Assembly: GCA_031260245.1 (NCBI GenBank)
Contig: JAIRKH010000065.1
Location: forward strand, 1 to 48,450
DNA: 48,450 nt
Direction: 5' to 3'
DNA from: Treponema sp.
Lineage (GTDB): Bacteria; Spirochaetota; Spirochaetia; Treponematales; Breznakiellaceae
In this document: positions 39,512 to 47,588 of the stretch, one piece after another
Numbering within the stretch: the stretch's first letter is position 1
Layout of the letters: every line of letters starts with the position of its first letter
The notes under the pieces: model-generated
The model's input: the letters and a program-made list of their open reading frames with translations, nothing else
The model's database searches: none
What the model was told of the DNA's origin: nothing
Program-made: the position numbers and the translations under genes

Positions 39512-40804
39512 ATGGACTGCGAAAGACTAAAAAAGACTTTTACGTCCGCGTCCGCGGCGGAGTTATTCCAAAGGCTTTACGGCAAGGACGGGGCGTGGAA
39601 CGCGCCCCGCCGCTACACAGCGCTTGCGGACGGGCTTGACGCTATGGAAGGCGGCGCGGGCGACATGCGCGTCTTTGTCGCGCCTGGCAGAACCGAGCTT
39701 TGCGGCAATCATACCGACCATAATTTGGGCAAGGTAATCGCCGCGGCCGTACAATTAGACGTGGTAGGAATCGCCCGTCCACGGCGGGACAAGACTGTCG
39801 TCTTTCGGTCAACCGGCTTTTCCGATGCGGTTGTCGATCTTTCCGACCTTTGTCCGCGAGCGTCCGAGCGCGGCGCAACCGAGTCGCTCATTCGAGGCAT
39901 GGCCGCGGAATTCAACCGAATGGGCGTAGCGGTTCGAGGTTTCAACGTGTGCGCGGATTCGACCGTACCAAAAGGTTCCGGGCTGTCGTCTTCCGCGGCC
40001 GTCGAGGTTCTTTTGGCGAAAATATACGACAGTCTGAATGGAGACGGACAGACCCCTTCGCTTGAATTGGCGAAAATCGCGCAAAAGACGGAGAACGTCT
40101 ATTTTGGCAAACCATGCGGCTTGATGGACCAAGCCGCGTCCGCTATAGGCGGCGCGGTCTTCATGGATTTCGGCAAGTCTCCAGTTGAAACCGAAACTTT
40201 CGCGTTCAATCTTGAGGAAAGCGGTTACACGCTTTGTGTGGTGAATACTGGCGGCTCTCACGCAAACTTGACTCCGCATTACGCGGCGATTCCATCCGAG
40301 ATGAAATCTGTCGCGGCTTTCTTTGAAAAATTCTATCTTGCCGAAGTCAAGCGCGCGGACGTGTTCGCTGAAATCGGCGCGATACGTGCAAGATGCGGAG
40401 ATAGGGCGCTTTTGCGGGCTATACACTTTTTTGATGAAAATCAGCGAGTCGTAGAAATACGGGAATTGTTGCGAAAACGCTCGCCTGTATCGGCGTTATT
40501 TGATATTGTGCAGAAGTCGGGCGACTCGTCGTGGAAGTTATTGCAGAACGTCGACGCAATGACGAATCCGCGTAAACAAAATGTCGCGCTTGCGCTTGCG
40601 CTTACAAAGGAATTCACCGCGGCAAGCGGGGGCGCGTACCGCGTTCACGGCGGGGGCTTCGATGGAACCATCCAAGCCTACATTGCTACAGAAGATTTCC
40701 CAAAATACCAAGTCTTCATGGAAGGCGTTTTCGGCGCGGGTTCGGTAACGAAGCTTTTCATCCGTCCGCAGGCGCTCCCGCCGGGGGCAGACTTTTATGG
40801 TTAG
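39512..40804 (+). CDS. galK: Galactokinase
   Basis: 430 residues of the GHMP kinase family. The galactokinase signature is VAPGRTELCGNHTDHNLGK, the ATP loop VPKGSGLSSSAAVEVLLAKI, then FGKPCGLMDQAASAIGG, and the third motif YRVHGGGFDGTIQAYI. It makes galactose-1-phosphate from galactose and ATP in the cytosol, the first Leloir step. Slightly longer than the usual 380-400 residues because of an extended N-terminus (LKKTFTSASAAELFQRLYG), which spirochaete and clostridial enzymes also have. AAGGA precedes the ATG. It is co-transcribed with the GH42 gene. galT and galE are not in the window. Confidence 0.95.
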   Translation: MDCERLKKTFTSASAAELFQRLYGKDGAWNAPRRYTALADGLDAMEGGAGDMRVFVAPGRTELCGNHTDHNLGKVIAAAVQLDVVGIARPRRDKTVVFRSTGFSDAVVDLSDLCPRASERGATESLIRGMAAEFNRMGVAVRGFNVCADSTVPKGSGLSSSAAVEVLLAKIYDSLNGDGQTPSLELAKIAQKTENVYFGKPCGLMDQAASAIGGAVFMDFGKSPVETETFAFNLEESGYTLCVVNTGGSHANLTPHYAAIPSEMKSVAAFFEKFYLAEVKRADVFAEIGAIRARCGDRALLRAIHFFDENQRVVEIRELLRKRSPVSALFDIVQKSGDSSWKLLQNVDAMTNPRKQNVALALALTKEFTAASGGAYRVHGGGFDGTIQAYIATEDFPKYQVFMEGVFGAGSVTKLFIRPQALPPGADFYG

Positions 40805-40905
40805 TGGAATTCTTTTTTTTCGCCCATCGAGAAGCCGTCTAACGTTTCGGCTATTGACGACGGTTTTGCAAGACTACAAACCGTAGGTTTGCTTATCCGC
40901 CCAAA

Positions 40906-41049
40906 GTAAAAACAGAAAATGAAGTTATTGAAAAGTTCCGTCAACTCCCTCGCGAAATCCAAGACCTTGTATTACGCTATATTGATACCTTGCTCGAAAA
41001 CAACCATGCCGTACAACGTTTATGCTCACCATCTTCCAATCCTGAATAA
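40906..41049 (+). pseudogene. Start-less DUF2281-like small gene
   Basis: An open frame encodes KTENEVIEKFRQLPREIQDL and then VLRYIDTLLENNHAVQ before a stop at 41047-41049. The pattern of repeated Leu/Pro amphipathic helices resembles small DUF2281-type (antitoxin-like) proteins, which usually begin M-K-T. Here the codon at that place is GTA, one base away from GTG, and no other start is available before an upstream TGA. It looks like a recently inactivated gene. The following 200 bases hold a hairpin (ACGCCGC/GCGGCGT, 41061-41082) and no convincing gene. Confidence 0.4.
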
Positions 41050-41252
41050 CCGCCTCCTTCACGCCGCAGGCTTCGGCGGCGTAGCGTCCAAGCCGTACTG
41101 TTGACGGACAGTAGTTTCAGTATTTAATTGAGATGTATATCGCCGCCAATTGGCGAAACTGAAGATGGCAGGTTAATACTCAAAACATTTGATAAATTAC
41201 TTACTCAGGCATTATCAAGGGCTGTAGCGGCAGGTCAGGCGGTGTATGAAAC

Positions 41253-41334
41253 GCAGGAGTTAAGGCATTTTGTCAGACACGCAGGCGAGTTAAGGCATTT
41301 TGGCGGTGTCAGACACGCAGGCGGGTATCAGACG
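41253..41334. repeat. Tandem direct repeats ending in TGTCAGACAC
   Basis: Units at 41253-41280 and 41281-41316 share GCAGG, GAGTTAAGGCATTTTG and TGTCAGACAC. A third truncated unit (41317-41334) has GCAGGCGGGTATCAGACG. The shared palindromic half is the same word as in the REP-like elements at 19135, 20066 and 23229. Confidence 0.7.
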
Positions 41335-41376
41335 TTTTCGGCGGCGACGGACATTTTCCTTTAGACAGTTATCAAC

Positions 41377-41405
41377 TTGTTTCTTTCTTCTATTTTTAGT
41401 ATATT
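41377..41405 (+). promoter_or_regulatory. Promoter of purD, leaderless geometry
   Basis: TTGTTT (41377-41382), 17 bases, TATATT (41400-41405), then 6 bases (CTAACC) to ATG 41412, without a ribosome site. Confidence 0.55.
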
Positions 41406-41411
41406 CTAACC

Positions 41412-42683
41412 ATGAACATACTGGTCATAGGCGCTGGAGCGCGGGAACACGCTATTGCGTGGAAACTGGCGTTATCGCCCCGCGTGGAGCGCGTCTTTGT
41501 CGCGCCGGGCAACGCCGGAACCGCGATGGAAGAAAAATGCGTCAACATAGCCCCTAACGTCGATTTGCTAAAATTCGCCAAGGAAAAAGAGTGCCTGACG
41601 GTTGTAGGACCCGAAGCTCCGTTAGTCGAAGGCGTTGTGGACCAATTCCGCGAACAGGGCTTGCCGATAGCGGGACCTGATAAAAACGCCGCCCATCTTG
41701 AGGCGAGTAAGGCGTTTTCAAAACGGTTTATGGAAAAATACGGAGTCCGTTGCGCCAAAAGCCGAACATTTTCGGTCTTCGACGAGGCGACTCGCTACGT
41801 CCAACGGTGTTTCGCCTCGAAAAACGTCCCTTTAGCGATAAAAGCGGACGGGCTTGCGGCTGGAAAAGGCGTCGTGGTTGCGGGAACGCTGGCTGAAGCC
41901 GAAGGCGCGGTTTCCTCTTTTATGAAGGACGAAGTTTTAGGAAACGCGGGTAAGACGCTCGTCGTCGAAGACTTTCTCGACGGCAGAGAAGCGTCGATTT
42001 TGGCGGCCGTCGGCGTCAATAACGGGAAGGGCTGTATCTTGCCGTTTACGCCAGCCCGCGACCACAAGCGTCGTTTTGACGGCGACAAGGGTCCCAATAC
42101 CGGCGGTATGGGCGCGATAGCGCCAGTACCGGACTTTTCATCCGCCGCGCAAGCGGACTTCCAAACCTCCATTCTCGAACCGACTCTGAAAGGATTGCGA
42201 CAGGAAGGTTTTGATTATCGGGGCTTCCTATTTTTTGGGCTTATGGTTAAAGATGACAGATGCTTTCTCCTCGAATACAACGTCAGGCTGGGAGACCCGG
42301 AGACGCAGGCGGTTTTGCCGCTTATGGAGTCGGATTTCGCGGAACTCTGCCTCGCTGTTTTGGACGGCGCGCTCGATAAGTTTCCTCTTATATGGAAAAA
42401 AGGCGCGGTTTGCGCTCCGGTCGCGGTATCGGACGGGTATCCGGGGCAATATCGTAAAGGCGTTCCTGTCACGATAAGCGCAAAGCTGGCGCAAACCGGC
42501 GCGAAGCTTTTCGTCGCGGGCGCGGACTTGCGAGACGGCGGACTTTTTACGACTGGCGGACGGGTACTTACCGTTTCCGCCTATGGCGCTGATTTGGCGG
42601 CCGCGTTGCAAAACGCGGCGGACGCTTTATCCGCGGTCGCGTTTGACGGAATGGGTTTTAGAAAGGATATTGGGGAAATTTAA
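41412..42683 (+). CDS. purD: Phosphoribosylamine-glycine ligase
   Basis: 423 residues of the ATP-grasp family. It joins phosphoribosylamine and glycine in the second step of purine synthesis. N-domain MNILVIGAGAREHAIAWKLA and PGNAGTAM; then VGPEAPLVEGVVD, ATP-grasp region IKADGLAAGKGVVVAGTLAEA, DFLDGREASILA, the signature RDHKRRFDGDKGPNTGGMGA, and metal ligands in LLEYNVRLGDPETQAVLP. Length and motifs are those of a monofunctional GARS. It is expressed alone from a promoter right at the start codon. No other pur gene is nearby. Confidence 0.97.
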   Translation: MNILVIGAGAREHAIAWKLALSPRVERVFVAPGNAGTAMEEKCVNIAPNVDLLKFAKEKECLTVVGPEAPLVEGVVDQFREQGLPIAGPDKNAAHLEASKAFSKRFMEKYGVRCAKSRTFSVFDEATRYVQRCFASKNVPLAIKADGLAAGKGVVVAGTLAEAEGAVSSFMKDEVLGNAGKTLVVEDFLDGREASILAAVGVNNGKGCILPFTPARDHKRRFDGDKGPNTGGMGAIAPVPDFSSAAQADFQTSILEPTLKGLRQEGFDYRGFLFFGLMVKDDRCFLLEYNVRLGDPETQAVLPLMESDFAELCLAVLDGALDKFPLIWKKGAVCAPVAVSDGYPGQYRKGVPVTISAKLAQTGAKLFVAGADLRDGGLFTTGGRVLTVSAYGADLAAALQNAADALSAVAFDGMGFRKDIGEI

Positions 42684-42756
42684 AAACAAGGTTGCGGAAA
42701 GCGAAAGCCCGTTTCCTTCCAATAGACGAAGACTTCAATCAAAAATGAGATAAATT

Positions 42757-44157
42757 ATGGAAACAAACACTCAAGCCGCGGATAGGCTCGGCTCTGAAGG
42801 AGTCGGGAAGCTCCTGCTAAAATTTTCAATACCCGCGATAGTCGGTATGCTGGTGAACGCGCTCTACAACGTGGTAGACCGTGTGTTCGTGGGACGCGGC
42901 GTGGACGAGACGGCGCTTGGCGGGCTATCGCTCGTCTTGCCGTTGATGACTATTTTTCTGGCGTTCGCTATGCTCTTCGGCATCGGCGCGGCCAACATGA
43001 TTTCAATGTGCATGGGGCAGGGCAAGCGCGAAGACGCGGAAAACGCGCTCAACCACTGCTTCTGGCTCTTAATCGCCGCGGGAATCGTCATGACAGTTGT
43101 AGGTCTCGCGTTCCTTGAGCCGATTCTCTCTATACTCGGCGCCGAAGAGAACAGCGCGAGTCTCGCCTACGCCCGAGATTATTTCCGCATCATCCTATTC
43201 GGCGCGGTCTTCTCCCTCGTGAGTTTCGGCTTCTCCCACTGCACCCGCGCTCAAGGCTTCCCCAACATCACGATGGTCGGTATGTTCATCGGCGCAGGGC
43301 TGAACATGGTACTGGACCCTATCTTCATCTTTGGCTTGGACTGGGGCGTTCAGGGCGCGGCGTGGGCGACCATCATCTCGCAGTTGGCTTCGTGCCTATG
43401 GATTCTGTCGTTCAACTTCAGCAAAAAAGCGATTATACGCCTTGAATTCAAAACTTTCAAGCCGTCTCTTGCCATCGTCCTCCAAATAATATCCTTTGGG
43501 TCCGCGCAATTTCTGTTACAGTTCATTATGTCTGGCGTACAACTGCTTTACAACGCGAGTATGGGCTGGTACGGGTCGGCCGCGCTAGGCGTAGCGAACG
43601 GTGGAGACGTCGCTCTCTCCGGCATGAACATAAACGGCTCCCTTATGATGATGATTCTGATGCCGGTCTTCGGTATTAACCAAGGGGCCCAGCCTATTCT
43701 GGGATACAACTACGGAGCCAAGAAATTCCGCCGCGTGCTCCGCGCCTACGTCTTGGCTGTAGTCGGCGCGACCGCCATTTGTCTGTTGGGCTTCGTCGTC
43801 GCCGAATGTTTCCCCCGACAGCTCGTGGGGCTGTTCGCGCCGGACGGCAGTCCCGCTCTTATAACGTTCTCGGTCCGCGCCATACAGGTGTCCCTCCTGC
43901 TCCTGCCTTTGAACGGATTCCAAATCGTGTCGTCCAACTTCTTCGTGGTAACGGGTAGACCCAAGTCGTCAATCTTCCTATCAATGTTGCGTCAATTCGT
44001 CGCGTTGATTCCTTGCATCTATATCTTCGGCAAGGTCTGGGGATTGTGGGGCGTCGTCGCGGCCGCTCCTGTGGCCGACGGCGTATCCTTCATTATCACC
44101 TGCGTGATGATTTTCACAGAGTTAAAAAAACTAAGGGGGAAAAGCGGGGAGCTTTAG
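42757..44157 (+). CDS. MATE family efflux transporter
   Basis: 466 residues with twelve predicted membrane helices in two bundles of six. The N-terminal bundle begins LLLKFSIPAIVGMLVNALYN, then VVDRVFVGRGVDETALGGLS, and RDYFRIILFGAVFSLVSFGF. The second bundle has FGINQGAQPILGYNYGAKKF, the MATE family's second signature. It exports drugs or metabolites in exchange for Na+ or H+; the substrate is unknown. The closest wording is that of the DinF/MepA-like clostridial-type members. The Shine-Dalgarno is weak (TGAGAT). No regulator is adjacent. It converges on the PHP gene. Confidence 0.93.
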   Translation: METNTQAADRLGSEGVGKLLLKFSIPAIVGMLVNALYNVVDRVFVGRGVDETALGGLSLVLPLMTIFLAFAMLFGIGAANMISMCMGQGKREDAENALNHCFWLLIAAGIVMTVVGLAFLEPILSILGAEENSASLAYARDYFRIILFGAVFSLVSFGFSHCTRAQGFPNITMVGMFIGAGLNMVLDPIFIFGLDWGVQGAAWATIISQLASCLWILSFNFSKKAIIRLEFKTFKPSLAIVLQIISFGSAQFLLQFIMSGVQLLYNASMGWYGSAALGVANGGDVALSGMNINGSLMMMILMPVFGINQGAQPILGYNYGAKKFRRVLRAYVLAVVGATAICLLGFVVAECFPRQLVGLFAPDGSPALITFSVRAIQVSLLLLPLNGFQIVSSNFFVVTGRPKSSIFLSMLRQFVALIPCIYIFGKVWGLWGVVAAAPVADGVSFIITCVMIFTELKKLRGKSGEL

Positions 44158-44180
44158 GGAATGTAGGCGCGTTACGTTCC
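44158..44180 (+). terminator. Terminator-like hairpin after the MATE gene
   Basis: Eight-pair stem GGAATGTA/TACGTTCC (one G-T pair) with a 7-base loop, directly after the stop codon. A T-rich but interrupted stretch (GCGCTTTCAATTCTT) follows. Confidence 0.45.
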
Positions 44181-44249
44181 GCGCTTTCAATTCTTCAAAT
44201 CGCCGCCGCGCTCAATCCTTGGCGAGAAAAGGATGATCTCTAGCGGTAT

Positions 44250-45116
44250 TTACAAAAGAAATCCGACGTCCATTCGTATGGGTAAATCACCGGCGGTTCT
44301 ACCAAGCTTTCTTTCTTTATGGACTTTTCCGTGAAAGTCGCTTCCCGCGGTAACGATAAGTCCCAATGTGTCGGCGAGTTCTTCAAGGCGTTGACATTCG
44401 CGGGTTTTTGCGGACGGATGCCACGCTTCGAGTCCGTCAAGCCCCTGTCTTTTCAGAGAACCTATAACGGAAGGCAGCTTACCCCACGCAACGTAGAGGG
44501 ACAGAGGATGCGCCAGTACCGCTATTCCACCGGCGCCTCTTATGAGAGAAACCGCGGATTGAAACGGCAGTCCTTCTTTAGGCACGTAAAGCGGTCTTCC
44601 TTTCCCAAGATAACGATTAAACGCCTGTTCCGCGTTTCGGACGACTTTTTTCCGAATCAGGAATTCGGCGAAATGGGGCCTCCCCACAGAACGTCCCCCG
44701 GCAAGCGCCGCGATTTCTTCATATTCCGCATGGACGCCCATTTCGCATAAACGCGCCGTGATTTCGCGGTTCCGCCTTTCCCGCTTTTGCCTCAAATCTT
44801 CTGTCGCTTGGCGGAAACCGCAGTCTATGTCTTGTAAGCCCAGTCCCAAAAGATGAAACTCGCCAGGCTCCCACGAGAGAGACATCTCTATACCTTGTAT
44901 GAACCGGACGCCCCGTTCTTGAGACGCAAGGGCCGCTTCCGCTAGTCCGTCTACGGTGTCGTGGTCGGTCAGAGCGATGGCGGATAGATTACAGCGCATA
45001 GCTTCGTCGACGAGTTGGGCCGGACTTAAACTACCATCAGACGCGGAGGAATGTGTGTGGAGGTCAACCAACGGCGTTCCTTCTATCGGTTGTAAAATCG
45101 AGAGACGATTCGTCAT
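44250..45116 (-). CDS. PHP-domain phosphoesterase (RNase AM / YciV-like)
   Basis: 288 residues. The PHP metal site is complete: VDLHTHSSASDGSLSPAQL (HxH), ALTDHDTVDGL, GIEMSL, RPHFAEFLI, AVLAHPLSLY and TAGSDFHG. An insert region (SVGRPHFAEFLIRKKVV, FNRYLGKGRPLYVPKE) is typical of the TrpH/YciV group. E. coli RNase AM of this group degrades 3',5'-bisphosphate nucleotides and trims 5' ends of RNA. So it is a cytosolic metal-dependent phosphatase/exonuclease. The start overlaps the stop of the upstream cupin-regulator gene (ATGA), implying coupling. Confidence 0.9.
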   Translation of the reverse strand: MTNRLSILQPIEGTPLVDLHTHSSASDGSLSPAQLVDEAMRCNLSAIALTDHDTVDGLAEAALASQERGVRFIQGIEMSLSWEPGEFHLLGLGLQDIDCGFRQATEDLRQKRERRNREITARLCEMGVHAEYEEIAALAGGRSVGRPHFAEFLIRKKVVRNAEQAFNRYLGKGRPLYVPKEGLPFQSAVSLIRGAGGIAVLAHPLSLYVAWGKLPSVIGSLKRQGLDGLEAWHPSAKTRECQRLEELADTLGLIVTAGSDFHGKVHKERKLGRTAGDLPIRMDVGFLL

Positions 45117-45661
45117 TCCTGTATTATCGTGAGAAATCGCGCTTTGCCGTTCACCGCTCTCTGCGCGTGAGCTAGTCCCGCGTCGAAATAAATGGAATCG
45201 CCTTCTTTTAAAACATAGGGGCGGCCGCCCACTATTACCTTCACGGTACCTTTCAGCACATAGTTGAATTCCTGCCCCCCATGGGTAACAGGATCGGCCG
45301 CTTCCTTTTCGGAATTCAAGTCTACAAGAAGCGGTTCAAGCGCTCGGTCCTTGAAATTAAACGCAAGGCTCGAAAACTCGTATCCCGGATAACGCTCGAC
45401 ACGCACTCCTTTGCCGGCTCTGCATACGCTTGCCGTGTCCATGCGGGGAGCTTCGCCAGTGAGCAGTACCGTAGGATCTACGCCCATACGTTCCGCTATC
45501 TTGTAAAGCGCGCTGACCGGTATATCAAGAGTCCCATCCTCATAGCCTGTATAAGTCTGGTAGGGCAGTCCGACGTCCCGTGCCATATCAATGCCGCTGA
45601 TTTCCAATACCTCGCGCAATTCCTTTATGCGTCCGGGTATCTGACTCAAATTATCGTCCAT
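45113..45661 (-). CDS. XRE regulator with C-terminal cupin domain
   Basis: 182 residues. Residues about 8-65 are an XRE helix-turn-helix (IKELREVLEISGIDMARDVG, LPYQTYTGYEDG, LYKIAERMGVDP). Residues about 110-180 form a cupin barrel (THGGQEFNYVLKGTVKVIVG, YVLKEGDSIYFDAGLAHAQR). This is the layout of PuuR/YdcN-type regulators that sense small molecules with the cupin. The target is unknown; close coupling with the PHP gene suggests co-expression rather than control. A clear AGAGGAG stands before ATG. It follows holA by 56 bases. Confidence 0.88.
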   Translation of the reverse strand: MDDNLSQIPGRIKELREVLEISGIDMARDVGLPYQTYTGYEDGTLDIPVSALYKIAERMGVDPTVLLTGEAPRMDTASVCRAGKGVRVERYPGYEFSSLAFNFKDRALEPLLVDLNSEKEAADPVTHGGQEFNYVLKGTVKVIVGGRPYVLKEGDSIYFDAGLAHAQRAVNGKARFLTIIQE

Positions 45662-45717
45662 CTGATTCTCCTCTTTAATTTCTCGGAGCGTCTTGAATCA
45701 TCATGTTTTCCATGCGG

Positions 45718-46686
45718 CTAACGCGCCGACGACCAAAGCTTGTAGACGTATCTGTCCATAAGTAGATTCTCAAGTCCCACGCCCATTGAACGGGCAAGCA
45801 TATCGTATTCCGCAGTGAGGGACACGCACACGTCCGCTTGCCAGACATTGTAGCGCCGACTCGCGTTTTCATAGTCCTTGCGAGTTCTGGGCGAGGCAAG
45901 CCCTATCTTTTTTAGTTCCGTATCAATGGGACCGTCGGATTTGCGTTCTTCCATGAGGAAAAGGTAATCGCGTAGTTTCTGGAAACACCACGCAAGCCCT
46001 GCCAGAATCGCGGGCGGCGACTCTTTTGCCATGAGAAGCGCGTGCATAGTTTCGAGGCTCTTGGCGAGGTCCCCGGCCGCGAGACGAGAAAATAGAGTGA
46101 ACGCCGATTCCGCTCTAGCATGGGAAAGCCATTTTTCCACGAATTCCGCCTCAACAGGTTTACTCTTATCCAAAAACCGACAGAGATGCGAACATTCACG
46201 GCGAAACGCCTCGGTATTGTTCTCCACCATCTCCAAGATCGCGTCAATCCCATCTTCGGTGATTGAAAAGCCCTCCCGTCTGAAAAAAGCTAGTATCCAT
46301 TCGCGCTTACGGTCTTCAAACATCTCCCAAAAAATCCGTTTAGCGTTGGGCGCCACCGCGTTTTCAAGCGGCTTGGCGATAGCGGTTTCATCCGAGAGTA
46401 TCACAAGAACCGTGTCTTCGCGCGGCGCGACTATATAATCCACCAGCGCGTCGATTTCATCTTTTTTCTTGAGGTTTTCGGCGTTTTTTATGAAGAAAAG
46501 ACGTTTTTCCGCAAAGAGCGCCCCATTCCGCATGATCGCCGCCATCGCGGCGACAGGGGTCTCTCCTGCATAAAAAGACGTTTCCTCAGGCGGCGCTCCT
46601 TTACCTTGCAGAGTCTGCCGTATTTTAGCCGCCGCATCCTGTTTTTCCCCGATTTCCGGTCCAAGAAACAAAAAACAGCTTTGCAT
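45718..46686 (-). CDS. holA: DNA polymerase III subunit delta
   Basis: 322 residues with the order of clamp-loader delta subunits: an N-terminal AAA-like domain (SCFLFLGPEIGEKQDAAAKI, RNGALFAEKRLFFIKNAENL, VLVILSDETAIAKPLENAVA), the lid (WEMFEDRKREWILAFFRREGF, AILEMVENNTEAFRRECSHL) and a helical collar domain (SAFTLFSRLAAGDLAKSLET, AILAGLAWCFQKLRDYLFLM). It opens the sliding clamp during replication. Like most delta subunits it lacks a Walker A. It stands in a same-strand housekeeping run after the small membrane protein gene. No clear promoter of its own. Confidence 0.85.
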   Translation of the reverse strand: MQSCFLFLGPEIGEKQDAAAKIRQTLQGKGAPPEETSFYAGETPVAAMAAIMRNGALFAEKRLFFIKNAENLKKKDEIDALVDYIVAPREDTVLVILSDETAIAKPLENAVAPNAKRIFWEMFEDRKREWILAFFRREGFSITEDGIDAILEMVENNTEAFRRECSHLCRFLDKSKPVEAEFVEKWLSHARAESAFTLFSRLAAGDLAKSLETMHALLMAKESPPAILAGLAWCFQKLRDYLFLMEERKSDGPIDTELKKIGLASPRTRKDYENASRRYNVWQADVCVSLTAEYDMLARSMGVGLENLLMDRYVYKLWSSAR

Positions 46687-46748
46687 GATTCTAAGGGTAA
46701 TTGCTGCTTAACGACGAGCATTTCAATCAACGCTCACCGCGCTTTCCC

Positions 46749-47027
46749 TTACTTCCTCCTTCGCGGTTTTACCAACGGGTCAAAATACTTGTCCATATCT
46801 ACCTTGTTGGTAAAAATCTTTATGAACCTGTTGTAAATGATGAACGACAAGGCGATAGTTATAACAAAAATCAAGGCGGTCGCCCATTGGTTGACTTCCG
46901 GACCAACACGGGAAGCCAATAATTTACCATAAAGAAGCAAAAGCGCGAAGAACACAATCACAAAAATAATGATATTTACGACGGTTGCGCCGAGTATAAA
47001 TAATAAGGTATTAACTTTCTTATTCAT
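46749..47027 (-). CDS. Small conserved two-helix membrane protein
   Basis: 92 residues with two long hydrophobic segments (LLFILGATVVNIIIFVIVFF and ATALIFVITIALSFIIYN) joined by a short polar loop, and a basic C-terminus (KPRRRK). Treponeme genomes carry a similar protein next to lspA; from memory some annotations call it a leader-peptide processing enzyme, without proof. It overlaps the lspA stop by 4 bases (ATGA). The tight coupling suggests a role with lipoprotein maturation, but no catalytic motif is visible. Confidence 0.75.
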   Translation of the reverse strand: MNKKVNTLLFILGATVVNIIIFVIVFFALLLLYGKLLASRVGPEVNQWATALIFVITIALSFIIYNRFIKIFTNKVDMDKYFDPLVKPRRRK

Positions 47028-47536
47028 ATTTTTTCTCCTTTACCAAATACAATCGACAGTAATAGAATGATACAGCAGACAACTACTGAGGAATCTGCTA
47101 TATTGAACGTCGGCCATCTATCCAATCCGAAAATCCCAAAGAATTTCACGCTTATAAAGTCCACGACGCCGTCTGGTCTTGCGATGCGATCTATGAGATT
47201 GCCAATTCCGCCGCCGAGAATGCCCGCCACAGCCCATCTCTGCAATAGCGTGAAATCTTTTGAGCGGAAGTAGTAGACGATGACCGCGCTCAATACGATG
47301 ACGGGCAAGACGATGAAAAGCGCAGGGCGAATCGACATGGGCAGATTGTCGCCTAAACTGAACGCGACAGCTTTATTCCGCACATGGATTATCCACAAAA
47401 GGTCATTATTAAACACATCGCTAATAAAGCTCGCGATGGGATAGTTTCTCGCAATCCACATCTTACTGATTTGGTCCGCCAAAATGATAAAAGCTGTGAG
47501 CGAAAACGGTAGGATTTTCTTTGTTTTTTCTCTCAA
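47024..47536 (-). CDS. lspA: Lipoprotein signal peptidase (signal peptidase II)
   Basis: 170 residues with four membrane helices. The aspartyl-protease catalytic motifs are GGIGNLIDRIARPDGVVDFI (second Asp in VVDF) and FNIADSSVVV. N-terminal ADQISKMWIARN is the usual first conserved block. It removes signal peptides of diacylated prolipoproteins in the inner membrane, such as the propeller lipoprotein in this window. The start is TTG with GGGAG eight bases before it. It lies 52 bases after the Nif3-like gene and is coupled to the small membrane protein. Confidence 0.95.
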   Translation of the reverse strand: MREKTKKILPFSLTAFIILADQISKMWIARNYPIASFISDVFNNDLLWIIHVRNKAVAFSLGDNLPMSIRPALFIVLPVIVLSAVIVYYFRSKDFTLLQRWAVAGILGGGIGNLIDRIARPDGVVDFISVKFFGIFGLDRWPTFNIADSSVVVCCIILLLSIVFGKGEKI

Positions 47537-47588
47537 AATCTTTCTCCCTTAATTGAATAAGAATAACAACCATTATTCTCTATCGCCC

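Noticed and set aside
41128-41364. 78-codon open frame between the DUF2281-like remnant and purD
   Set aside because: It starts with an unsupported TTG, its second half is the tandem REP-type repeat, and no family is recognisable.
44319-44750. Plus-strand open frame opposite the PHP gene
   Set aside because: Antisense shadow of a protein with complete metal-binding motifs.
46687-46748. Leaderless promoter for holA
   Set aside because: TAGAAT lies only one base before the ATG, which would place the transcript start inside the gene, and no -35 has correct spacing; the gene is more likely read from upstream.
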